The notes under the pieces were generated by a model that saw only the letters and a program-made list of their open reading frames with translations, was not told where the DNA came from and did no database searches. DNA of 64,000 nt from Zygnema cylindricum (taxonomy: Eukaryota > Streptophyta > Zygnematophyceae > Zygnematales > Zygnemataceae). The stretch spans positions 230,187 to 294,186 of the forward strand of contig JBBHKE010001948.1 in NCBI GenBank assembly GCA_037447655.1, read 5' to 3'. Position 1 is the first letter of the stretch; every line of letters starts with the position of its first letter. A program made the translations under genes and the position numbers. Shown here in pieces: positions 1-9,982 of this stretch.

Positions 1-79
1 TAGGCATCTATAACCTGCCTAGAACAGTACGGTACGGTACAGTACAATACTTTATTGTAGTGCAGCTGTGTGTTCGGTA

Positions 80-630
80 CACCGTCAATTGCTAGTAGAG
101 TAAGTGAATAAATAGCTTAAAAAAGAAATTAGTGTTTTTAACACTAATCGGGATTTTTTTTTTTTCGAAAAAAAAATATATATACTAATTAATCCCTAAC
201 TTTATTTTGGGTTAACCTGAATAGTAAATACCCGCCCTTTCGATGTCTACAGTAATATGTGTATTCGTACAAAATCTGACAATTCGTACGCCGTCGCGCT
301 GTTCACACGGTCAACGGACGAACATATGAGAACGTGATTTTTGTCGACGAGTTTGCATCTCTTTCTCCCATTGCACATTCACATGTGTGCGCAATAATGT
401 TAAGTGTCTTTTTATACCTTTGTAATTCAAAAAGTACCATTTCGTACGGAAATATCCTATCCGTACGTCACACGATTTCCATCGCAGTGTACTTCCATTA
501 TTAACGCTAATTGAAAAAAAAACCTAATTAGAATAATGGAAAAAATAGAATTATGGATTGCATTTTGGGTTTCTTTTTTGAAAAAAGGGCATCGAATTTG
601 CGTTATATACTCTAATAGCGATTGACGATG
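80..630. mobile_element. B-type MITE, copy 1
   Basis: A short non-coding element bounded by TA (78-79 and 631-632). The left end reads CACCGTCAATTGCTAGTAGA and the right end is its imperfect inverted copy (TCTAATAGCGATTGACGATG). The same termini and similar internal words (a GTCCGTAC-like block, AAAAAGTAC, GGACGAA..TATG) recur at 17624-18163 and 29881 onward. A TA duplication with terminal inverted repeats and no ORF suggests a Tc1/mariner-type (Stowaway-like) non-autonomous element. That superfamily placement is inferred from TSD size only. Confidence 0.7.
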
Positions 631-632
631 TA

Positions 633-833
633 GTGTTGGGTATTGGGTAAATTCATATCGCGATAATTTCGATATTCGATATATCGAATATCAATTGAGC
701 AGATTCCTCGATATATCGTACCGGGACCAACATAAATTATCGCGATATATATCGAAAAAAATGGGTGTCCGTACAGTTAAAGTACGGAAAATCGTACGGA
801 TACTCCCCCCCCCCCCCCCCAAACTATATATAT

Positions 834-893
<60 letters not shown>

Positions 894-1006
894 CATAAAC
901 ATCTGGATATTCAGTTTTTAGGTACATGGATTCGATATATCGATTATCGGATACCTAAAATTCGATATATATTGAATATCGGCAATTGGTCTTCGATACC
1001 CAACAC
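633..1006. mobile_element. D-type MITE, copy 1 (CGATAT-rich)
   Basis: Bounded by TA (631-632, shared with the element on the left, and 1007-1008). The ends are GTGTTGGGTATTG and the inverse GATACCCAACAC. The interior is full of CGATAT/ATATCG words, some forming palindromes, and contains a C-run plus a long TA repeat. Related copies with GTGTTGTGTA termini lie at 42936-43391 and 45533-45975. No coding capacity is visible. Confidence 0.65.
805..891. repeat. poly-C tract followed by (TA)n microsatellite
   Basis: Sixteen C residues (805-820) are followed, after AAAC, by an almost pure TA dinucleotide run to 891, inside D-type element 1. Tyr-Ile repeat peptides read from either strand are artefacts of the repeat. 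Confidence 0.95.
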
Positions 1007-1013
1007 TACAGTA

Positions 1014-1511
1014 CACCGCGAATTGTAATTAGAGTAAATTACTCTAATTCGGTCGCTCGAAATTTCGACTCTATCACATGAAATAGAGTAAATGATTCTA
1101 ATTTTTTCATTATTCTATTTAAGGTAAGGTTTAATTAGCGTTTTCAATTCTAATATAGGTTCGTTTTAAATAGTGTGGAATACGGACGACCTCTGACCGT
1201 GCGAAATTGTACTTTATTAAGTAAAAAAGTACAAATAATGATTTAATACAGGCCGTTATCATGCAACTACGTTTTTACAAACCGCGTAGTGCAAACGTCA
1301 TAGTGACGATAAACTTTGTTTTGCCAAATTCTGTACGACTACCATATTTACAGTAGAGGATATTAGCGTGCCAAATTAGAGTACTTCAATAAATTAGAGT
1401 AAACTTCATAGTTGAAACAGCTCTATCACATAAATTAGCGTTCATTACTCTAATTGTTTTTTTTAGTTTTTGTACTTAATTTTTCCATTACTCCAATTAC
1501 GATTCGCGGTG
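1014..1511. mobile_element. A-type MITE, copy 1
   Basis: TA (1012-1013 and 1512-1513) flanks a 498-bp element. The left terminus is CACCGCGAATTGTAATTAGA and the right terminus is its inverse (TAATTACGATTCGCGGTG, with one C for T difference just inside). The interior has several TTAGAGTAA words, TTTCGACTCTAT, and a conserved block containing GTTCGTTTTAAATAGTGTGG and a tract of AAAAAGTAC. Copies lie at 12929-13542 (inverted) and 43394-43892. It has no ORF. Confidence 0.8.
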
Positions 1512-1513
1512 TA

Positions 1514-2264
1514 GTGTTCACTGTTCAGCATGGGGCATCCCGAACAAACTCTTGATGTCAAGAGTGATGGCACATGTACGGAAATATGCGCTGAGTTGCA
1601 GTGTATCTGGTAGCATCGTACGTAAACAACTCGATGCTCCTTTTCCAATCCGTACAGAATTCAACGGGCCAATGGCTGCGGTTCTGTACTATTTTTGACG
1701 ACGCTCTCCACGTTTCTCTGGCGCTGGAATGCTGCAATAGTCAACAAATATATCTTAATACATCTGACGGACCTAGTTACATACACAGCATCGACGGCTG
1801 TTTTTCTCTCTGTCGAATGGACGTGCAAACCGAGGAATCTCAAGAACGTTCTCCACACGTATCTATCGTACGCCTTTGTCCACCGTGTAGCTTTCCCATT
1901 GGACCCCCTTTTAGTCCGTCAACTCAAAGCGGCGCCTCCCACACGACGTTTTGGTCAACTGACGCGGCTCCAAAGTTCCAGAGTCCGCACGCTCTCCCAA
2001 TCACCAGCCGCGGCCAGCTCTCCTATTTCCTTGGAAAAAATCCCAGTAGCCAGAATGCATTTGTATTTTGTACAGATCTACAGATCAAGTCGAGCAAATA
2101 AATAGCTCCTCCCGCGCGTTTCATCAGCTTGCTCTCCCAAACCTAATTAGGGCAATAATAAGTCGAGACGATCGCAAAGTAAACAGAACTGTACGGAGTA
2201 GTATCGAAGGGGAAAATCGACGTGAAAATAGATAAATCGGATCGCAATTAACGGCTTCGATTCG
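1514..2264. other. intergenic region upstream of hydrolase H1
   Basis: No supportable gene. Short open frames on both strands between 1600 and 2105 have no recognisable domain and overlap each other. The last part should hold the H1 promoter and 5' UTR, but no clear TATA box could be assigned. Confidence 0.5.
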
Positions 2265-3146
2265 ATGTCGATCAACGGATGGACAGAAGGGTTCATTCCT
2301 GCTGGTGACGTGGCGATTCATTACTGGCAGACTGCTAATACCGCGCTTCCTTTGCTTGTTTTCTTGCACGGTTTTTTTATGGACGGAGCATTCATGGTGA
2401 CGCCTGTCACACCTCTTTTATCGAACTTCTCATTGGTCCTGCCAGATGCTCGAGGCCACGGCTTGACCGAACCATACCCTAACGGAACGCTCACCATGGA
2501 ACACCTCGTGGCAGACGCGACAGCGGTTATCCGTCACGTCTCTCCGAACTCCCCGGTCATCCTGGCCGGCCATTCCATGGGAGCAGCTACAGCCGCACGC
2601 GTGGCATGGAGCCATCCAGATCTCGTTCGCGGATTACTATTGGTTGAACCGCCTTGGAACCGTCCACCTGGAGCTTCGTACAGTTTGGCTTGGTACATGA
2701 CTCCGTACCAAAAACTAGCCGCGGATTTGCTTCGGAACGAAGCTCTGAAATTCCAAAACCTAACTGAAACAGAAATTCTTGTAAAGGACAAAGAAAGGTC
2801 GGAGCTCAAACCTCCTGCAGAGAGCAGCTTACAAGCACACAGTCGGTTTCACGCAACCCTAATTTCTGCAACTGACATAGAAGCCGTTGACACGTGTATC
2901 ACAATGGCAGTAAGTAATCTTACGATGCCGGTTCTGTTACAAGTAGGAGATTTGGAAACAGCAAATAGTACCGTTGGATCGAAAATAAACCCTAATGTAG
3001 CGAAACTTGTAGTGGCAACTTATCCAAAAGGAAGGCTAGATTTTTTTCCACACGGTTTGCATTATTTGTTCGGGCCGCCGACAAAAAAGAAGTGGACTGA
3101 AGATACTCTTTCGTTTCTTTTTAAGATTTTGGAAGGAGATAAGTAA
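2265..3146 (+). CDS. alpha/beta-fold hydrolase H1 (intact, intronless)
   Basis: A 293-residue single-exon protein of the alpha/beta hydrolase superfamily (serine hydrolase type). Visible motifs are the oxyanion-hole segment LHGFF (34-38), the PDARGHG turn (60-66), the nucleophile elbow G-H-S-M-G (102-106, Ser104), a probable acid Asp229 in LQVGD, and the catalytic His in HGLHYL (263-268, probably His266). There is no signal peptide or membrane segment, so a cytosolic enzyme is likely. The substrate is unknown; ester or epoxide hydrolysis are family possibilities only. It is clearly paralogous to H2 (6619) and H3 (18318) but more diverged, especially at residues 135-205 and the C-terminus. The start is the first ATG giving the same N-terminal layout as H3. 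All triad residues are present, so it looks functional. Confidence 0.85.
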   Translation: MSINGWTEGFIPAGDVAIHYWQTANTALPLLVFLHGFFMDGAFMVTPVTPLLSNFSLVLPDARGHGLTEPYPNGTLTMEHLVADATAVIRHVSPNSPVILAGHSMGAATAARVAWSHPDLVRGLLLVEPPWNRPPGASYSLAWYMTPYQKLAADLLRNEALKFQNLTETEILVKDKERSELKPPAESSLQAHSRFHATLISATDIEAVDTCITMAVSNLTMPVLLQVGDLETANSTVGSKINPNVAKLVVATYPKGRLDFFPHGLHYLFGPPTKKKWTEDTLSFLFKILEGDK

Positions 3147-3649
3147 GAATATATCGTATTTGAGAGAGTATTTTCTATACACTAGGGAGGAAACCAATGG
3201 CGCAAGATTGGAAACTTGTTGTAAATTTTGTATAAAGCTATTTTTTTTTTCCTTTTTTTTTTGGACCATAGATTTTTCCTCCTAAAATGTAGGTGGTGCG
3301 AGCAAACAAGATATATTGTTTTTGTTGTTGGTGAGCTAGATGGTGGTGATGAATCTAGCCATTTTTTCGTTTAACTTTTGTTTCTTTGCTTTAACATTTC
3401 TATGAAATAATCGTCAAATCAACCAATGAAAGGATGCAGCAGAAAAAATGTCTATTTTTCAATTTATAATTATGATTGCTGGTTTTAACATTTGCAAATT
3501 TGTTGCACTATCAAAAATATTAAATATTGCAAGTGATTTTCGCTTTTCCTTTAGTCTCATATGTGTTGGGAAAATTTTAAAGGACACATATTGGCTCCAA
3601 ATCATGGCATGTGATGAACAGTTTGAGTACCAATAAGAATAATAATAAT
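3147..3649. other. 3' flank of H1, no gene seen
   Basis: AT-rich sequence downstream of H1, ending in an AAT/A-rich stretch (3635-3660) at the left edge of the segmental duplication. No coding region or RNA gene is supportable. Confidence 0.5.
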
Positions 3650-3660
3650 AAAAAAAAAAA

Positions 3661-6618
3661 TTAAAAGTGAAAGTGATACACCCTGGTCAAAGAGGTAGGC
3701 ATAGAGCAAAAGGCAAATGTAACCGTGCTCATCAAAAGAGAATTAAAGGAAAATTGTTGTAATTTTTAATTTAATGTCAGTTGTAAACGACAATGTGGAA
3801 TAATGAGGAGTTTTCTGTTAAGGATGTTAAGGACATCCGAGGGAGAAGATGTATGAAGTAAATAACTAAATATAGTGATGTGCGCTTGTGATTTTCTGGG
3901 CTTAAATAAGCATTACTTTTGGCAAGTTAATGGGTATCAATAACAATGGAGTGAACATTGGCATGTTTCTCATGAATGGTAAATGTGAATTTGGGAAAGG
4001 GAGAAAAAAAATCGCATTTGTAATAATGACATTTCGTGGTGACATTTTTGTCGTTTGGGAAATGAGAATCGGACATTTTTTTCTTTAGTTTTTCATGGTT
4101 TTTCATGGTTCAATCTCAACCATATCTTGAATGGCAATGAAAGGCTCAAGCATTTGATATATTTTACAACACTTGTAAACGCTAGACCAGGGACCATTTT
4201 CATATATCGAGCACATAAGAAATGAACTAATATTGTTTACATTGAGGATGTTTATTGATATGGACCAAAATTGAGATCTGTGCCAAAATAGCGAGTATGT
4301 TTCGACAAATAAAGACAAAACGCCTTTCACAATGATGAACACGTTTCAAGAGAGTAGTGACAGAAAAAGTTAAAATGTTCCTCCCATGTTTCTGTCCCTC
4401 TACCTCTCCCACTCCCTCTGCCTCTCTTTCCCTCTCCCTCTCCGTCCACCCCCCTCGCCCCCTAGTAAAATGAGTCAAATGTGAGTTAAACTCAATATGG
4501 GAGCAACGTAGAGCGCGATAAACGAAAGTTATTACCGATGTATTTTGTCAAATTGTCAATTGAATGGTAACAGATGATGGTTGTGAGCTGATTTTAATTC
4601 AAGAAATCATTTATTGCCGGAAGGATTTTAAAGTAAGTTTATAATATTCAAATTGCTTATAATGACTTGTCCTCTTTTATGTTTGAAATGAAACGATTAG
4701 GGATCATTTTGGAAATTATTGTTCCACAATCAGGCAAGGTGTGACATTTTATCACCTTAATTAATACACAACCTTTAGAAATACAAGCAAGTTGTTTGTA
4801 AGACTTTTGCACCAAAAAAAGGGAGGTCTTGAATCCAAATTTAGGTCAAACGATCCCGATAATTCGTGTTCCATGTACAATCAGTTTTTATCCTAAGCCA
4901 ACTACAACCACGCACAATATGAAAGGATTGATTTAAACAACTGTTTGAACTATATTGATTTAAAACAAGTGGGGCTTGAAGTGTATCAGCAGTTGTTATT
5001 GCAAATTATGCAAATAATTTTTGTAGTGAACTAGGAGTAACTTGAATCTTATGCAATGGGCAAAAAAAAAAATTGCATATCGACAAACCATGAAAAGCAT
5101 TCAAAAGGAACTTTAAATGCATAGTTAAAGTACATGTGGTTTATCATAGAGAGTTTGAAAAGGCGAAAGACTTTCGAATGTAATTTTGAAGTTGACATAG
5201 ACATGGAATCGACGGGCGCAAACACACTCTTGTAAATTATAACTGAAAAGTTGAAAAAGTGGAAATGTTTGCGCTCTTTTGGATTTAGTACATTGCAAAT
5301 ATTGTGTACATAGAAAATACATGGCAACCTTCAAACTGTTTCATGTACCGTACAATACGAGTGTCTCGTGTCTCGTTGTTCTCGATTTTCCTATGATGTT
5401 TGGTTTAATGGTTTGATATCTTTTTGCCATATGAAGATGGACCTGGATTTGATTTGATTTGATTTGATTTAATTTGGAGTGAATTGTTGCTTTAACATTC
5501 ATATCTAATTACAGTTAAGAGTTAGAATTGGAGGAGAAGGGAGGGGAGGGAAGGGGAGCTAAGGAGAGGCGAGGTGAGTGGAGGGATGAAGGGGGAAAAC
5601 CATTTAATTTCATCTAATATTCTCTCTTCCATTTTCACAATCACAAAATTAAATTTTGAAAATTGGGTCACCCTCGTGACGTCCCTTCCTCGTCCCCCTT
5701 CCGAACCAAATCCGAGCCTATTTTCATGCGATGGTTTCCTGTCGCGCGGTTTCACACGCCGGGAAATCATTCGCTTTTACACGAAAAAAATCATTCGTTT
5801 TCTCGTTTTTTCGTTTTTTCGTTTTTTTTTTCTTTTCTTGTTTTTACACTTGCGAGATGATTATACATTACTGTACTTTCCGTATTTTATATTTTTTGGG
5901 CCCAGAATTTGCCCTGCCGCCAAACGTAACTTTTCAACTTCTTTTCCGGTCCAATGGGAAGACAATGATACTGTCGGTCCAATGGAAAGTGAGTCTTCAT
6001 CGCGACCCAATTAAATCTTGGACTAAAAGCGAACTACCATCAAAGTACAAAACAGTACAGTGTATCGTTCAAATCAAAGCAGTATTGTTTCAATGTGTAA
6101 AACCGGCCAACAAGTTGATAACTATAGATTCGGTCATGACGTTTTGTCGCCCATGTGGCGACAAAGTGTACGTTCGCTAAAATGTCGAGTAGGATTTTGG
6201 AAACTGCGTGTTCAGAAAGAGGCATGCAAAATTGCTCGTACAGGATGTCCGTACGTTTTGCACGTAAAGCCACATATACTAACCTTTTCCACGTGTACGT
6301 CTGCCAGCGTAAGATATGACACGCGGCTTTTTTGAAACAGCGATCCAATACCAATGTACAAATAGTAGAACACTGTACTCTCTTAAAGTACAATATGAAA
6401 TACAGTACTATACAGTAATGTACTAATGTACTTTATCGTACTTCAGCACCTTCGCACAATTGTACTAAAGTCTTTGAGCACTGTACTGTACGTAACTGGG
6501 CTGTACTGCACTGCACTGCAGCTTCTTCTTCTAAAATCTAAAACTTGTAACCTTGGAAGCTTGAAGCTGCAGAGGAATACGAGCCAAGGACGTCTTCAGA
6601 GAGAGACAGCAGGAGACA
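3661..6618. other. non-coding left part of S1
   Basis: Intergenic DNA with no convincing gene. It contains a CTCCCT-type tract (4385-4450), a TTGAT pentamer run (5448-5475), a GGGAGG-rich stretch (5530-5590), a T/CGTTTTTT-rich stretch (5780-5850), and dense GTAC words from about 6350 to 6510 just before the hydrolase. The S2 counterpart is 14172-18317. Confidence 0.6.
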
Positions 6619-7531
6619 ATGGAGGCGAGATTATGGACCGCAGAGCATCTCCCTCTGAGTGACGTCACGCTGCACTATTGGCAAAGCTCCAACACAGCTT
6701 TGCTGCCTCTTGTCGTTTTCCTTCATGGATTCTTTATGTCTTCAGGATGTCTCTTAACTCCTGTCTCTCCACTGCTCTCCAACTTCTCTTTCCGTTTTGC
6801 CCGACGCTCGAGGCCATGGCGGCTCTGTTCCAATTCCGAAGGGGACATTCACCATGGAGCATCTAGTGTCAGATGCTGCTGCAGTGATCCGCCACGTGTC
6901 TCCTAACTCTCCTGTACTATTGGCTGGCCATTCTATGGGAGCCGCTACAGCCGCACGTGTTGCCAGAGATTATCCTAATCTTGTAAAAGGATTACTGCTC
7001 GTTGAACCGCCCTGGAATCGTCTTCCTGAAGATGTGCTAAGCCTCGACGACTATTTAACACCAGAAAGAGTCACTTTAGATAAAACTGTTTGGGAGATTA
7101 TAATGTCAGTAAAGAGACTGAGCGACATTGATTTTAGGGCAGCGAATGTGGAAAGAATTTCACCAACAAAACCTTTTCAAACGGCGCAGGAAAGTTTCCG
7201 TCTGTTTGATACTGCTGGCGTGCCATTGGTTGACGTGATGACCATAGACTGCGACATCACGTTAGCCGTCGGCAACATCACTACGGATGTGGTGCTGCAA
7301 GTAGGAGATCCGGTGACGTCATCAGCTTTGAATGGCTCCAGAACAGATCCTCTAGTGGCTGACATCATGGTTGCGAGGTATCCGAATTTCCGAAAGCAGT
7401 TTTTTGCCGATGGTCAGCATTTACTTTATGTGCCGCCGACACAAGGGAATTGGACTCGCCAGACTCGTCAAGCTCTGTTAGGACTCTCGGGATCCGAAAG
7501 GATTTCGACAATTATTCCTCAAGTCTTCTAG
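6619..7531 (+). pseudogene. alpha/beta hydrolase H2, single-base frameshift
   Basis: Almost identical to H3, including the ATG context, LHGFF, GHSMG, LQVGD and GQHLLYVPP segments. At 6790-6794 it reads TTCCG where H3 reads TTCG. The extra C shifts the frame after residue 58 (SNFSF) and truncates the reading frame at 6906. Downstream the shifted frame stays open to the TAG at 7529-7531 with the same residues as H3. No other in-frame stop is seen, so the lesion looks recent, or is an assembly error. If the base is real, the nucleophile elbow is not translated in frame and the gene is dead. Confidence 0.85.
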
Positions 7532-9345
7532 ACTTGAAAGAGAGAGGGAGACCTATTTGGACTGACACTTGGAGAGCACCGGAGAGGTCATTTCCTCTTT
7601 TCTATCTCCTCCCCCGCGCCCCCCCCCCTCCCCCTCTCCGGTTGTTGTAGGATTCCGAGTCTTATCTTGAGTTTTTTTGTAAATTATTCATTAGACAGGT
7701 TACAAATTGGTGCAGAATTCTTTTCGGTTCAATCGTAAAATGTCACAAATTGACGAAGCACCTTTCAGATGCGCACTTAGAATCCACACTAATGAATGCT
7801 GTGCTTCCAAATGTATATAGTGTTCTAGCACTCTTGTTAGAAAATACAACTTTGAGACAGAGCTTCTATTTCTGTTTTTTGATTTAGTTTTTGTTTTCGA
7901 CTGCAGTTTCTGCTATAATGCAAGGTCTCTCTGTCAATCACCTTTGTCAACCTAATCAAGTTGTAGATGTGAAGAACCTGCAAGTTTTTAGCCTTTATAA
8001 TGAAGCGGTTGGTTTTAGTTACAATGCAACTGTTTAAAAAAAATACAGGCAGCAGGTTTTGTATCTTCAGTAAATATAACAGCTGTATTCTGAACATGGT
8101 TCCCATCTTCCTTGTACCAGTAACAAAAGGTTTATCCAACTTTTTAAAGCCTTTTGTATGGAACTTTGTAGCACATTGGAGGTTATGTACAAGCAAATCA
8201 GAAAATGGGCTAACAATTTTGTACTACCGTATGTTGTGTAATTTGGATTCGAGCTCATTAAATTCATGGTACATGTGCATGCGTCATTACTTTGGTTCTT
8301 TACATTTCATTAAGTGTCTTTTTACCTGTCATGAACTAAGTTCTGTCAGATTTGCAGAATTGAGCCGTGAAGGCCAAACTTCGCCCTAACAGCAGGGCAT
8401 GGAGTTTCATCAGTATTGTTTATTTACCCTGTCGCCCATTCATGGTGTACTGTACTGTAATATTTCAGAAGGCCTACTTCAGAGCGCCCTGCCGTTGACT
8501 GTCACTTTTGACTTTTTTGCAACTCCCAAACTGTGTTTGACTATTTGTATCGGGAGATGCCAGGTGGAGGTCGTCTGTTCAATAAAGTACGATGATGTAC
8601 CTTCAACACAACATTTCCCGAATCTTCAAGTTCCTTGTCTTCGTCTTGTATTTTTTTGAGTAGTCTTCTGCTTGATGACCTGCTTTCTCGCCAAGTGGGC
8701 GAGCCTTTTGAGCATAATAAGCATCCTCAGAATTGTCCGACATTGAACAGTTTCTATTGTTTTCTCTTTAGCATCTGAAAACAATATCACGTCATTGCAA
8801 ACGGTTGTTTCTTAACCTTTCATTATCTTTGTATATTTTACACTTTGGAGGGCGATTCCGACTCTCACATGGTTTCCAAAGTAGCTAGTATTAGTGTATG
8901 AAGGATCCATTTCAGTTGTTTGATTTGGAGTTTGCCAAAATTATGGCAATGGCTTTTCCGATAAATACTAGTTTTGTGCATTGCAGAAACTTACAATACA
9001 ATGCCTATGCTTCTCAATGGCTGGAAGACTTAACCATTGGCGCAGATATAATTGAGGCTGGTTATGAGGAAACCTTGCATTAATATTTTTTTTCACTAAA
9101 GAAAGGAAAAAGCATTGCGATACAATACATATACTATCAAAGGATAACACGACGCAAGAACGATAAAACAAAACCATAAAAATCTCCAGGTACAGGAGCC
9201 AAGATTGCGCTCATGGCAATCAAATGTGATAATATGATGATGGTTTTATAACGGACACCGAACAGGAGTACACAACCAACAAGTTCCTTTAAATCTATTT
9301 CGTCACCTTGTTCAGTGTACGTTTATTTTTTTTGAGTACAGCAGT
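7532..9345. other. 3' flank of H2 and spacer, no confirmed gene
   Basis: Downstream DNA shared with S2 (19236-20904 and 25549-26006). It holds a C-rich tract (7610-7640). A minus-strand open stretch starting at ATG 8747-8749 (MSDNSEDAYYAQKARPL) parallels the better preserved S2 version at 20542-20760. The S1 version soon loses frame, so it is not called as a gene. Confidence 0.5.
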
Positions 9346-9863
9346 CTAGACCATGGCACTTAGAGCCACTTGCTGAACAACAGCCAGCGATTGCTGAATT
9401 AGTTCCTTAAAGCTTTCCTCGATTTCTTTCATTAGCTTTTCCAAATGTTCCTTACGGCCCCGCAAATTCCATTTCCGAGGAAAACCTTTTAGTCACCACC
9501 TTCAATCCACAGTTCAAAAGTTCAAAAACAATCGTCAACACTGTATTTGGTTTCCCCATACTGTACGCATATCATACGATATAATAGGCATATATTGAGG
9601 GCTAACCACACATGACGTTTCTGATTGTTCTCGCACATTTCAACTGTGCTTTCAACCATTGTTGCCATTTTCTAAATGAAGTCCTTGCAAAGTCATTTTT
9701 AATGTTGACTCAAATATAACATGATTGCACTTCCCCATCTGAAAAAACGAGAAAAAATGGGAAATAAGAGTGAATTACCTGCAAAACGTCTATATGCTTT
9801 GTACACTCTTCCGACATCGATTCATACTACTTTCTCAAATCATCGAGTGGCTGGAGCACAAAC
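9346..9863 (-). pseudogene. truncated prefoldin subunit 1 copy (last two exons)
   Basis: Duplicated counterpart of PFD1 exons 5 (9779-9863) and 6 (9346-9459) from the intact gene at 26007-29488. Exon 5 keeps FVLQPLDDL and the acceptor CCACAG. The acceptor before exon 6 is TTTGCGG instead of TTTGCAG, so the AG is lost. Exon 6 has small changes, such as AKLMKE-like codons for EKQMKE and Met-Val instead of Met-Ile before the stop. Exons 1-4 are absent because the duplication edge falls inside intron 4. It is a by-product of the segmental duplication. Confidence 0.85.
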
Positions 9864-9982
9864 CTGTGGCAAAATTGAGAGCATATGCAAAGGAGCGTAC
9901 CCTTGAGAGACTCCCGCACTATTGTTAAGGCTGTACATAAAGCCTTAGGAAACGTACCCTAAATATCAAATAGGGTAATCAC

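Noticed and set aside
691-1028. Tyr-Ile repeat proteins on both strands
   Set aside because: Translation of the (TA)n microsatellite.
1601-2105. Two overlapping plus-strand frames upstream of H1
   Set aside because: No domain, no conservation with the H2/H3 upstream region, and they compete with each other in different frames.
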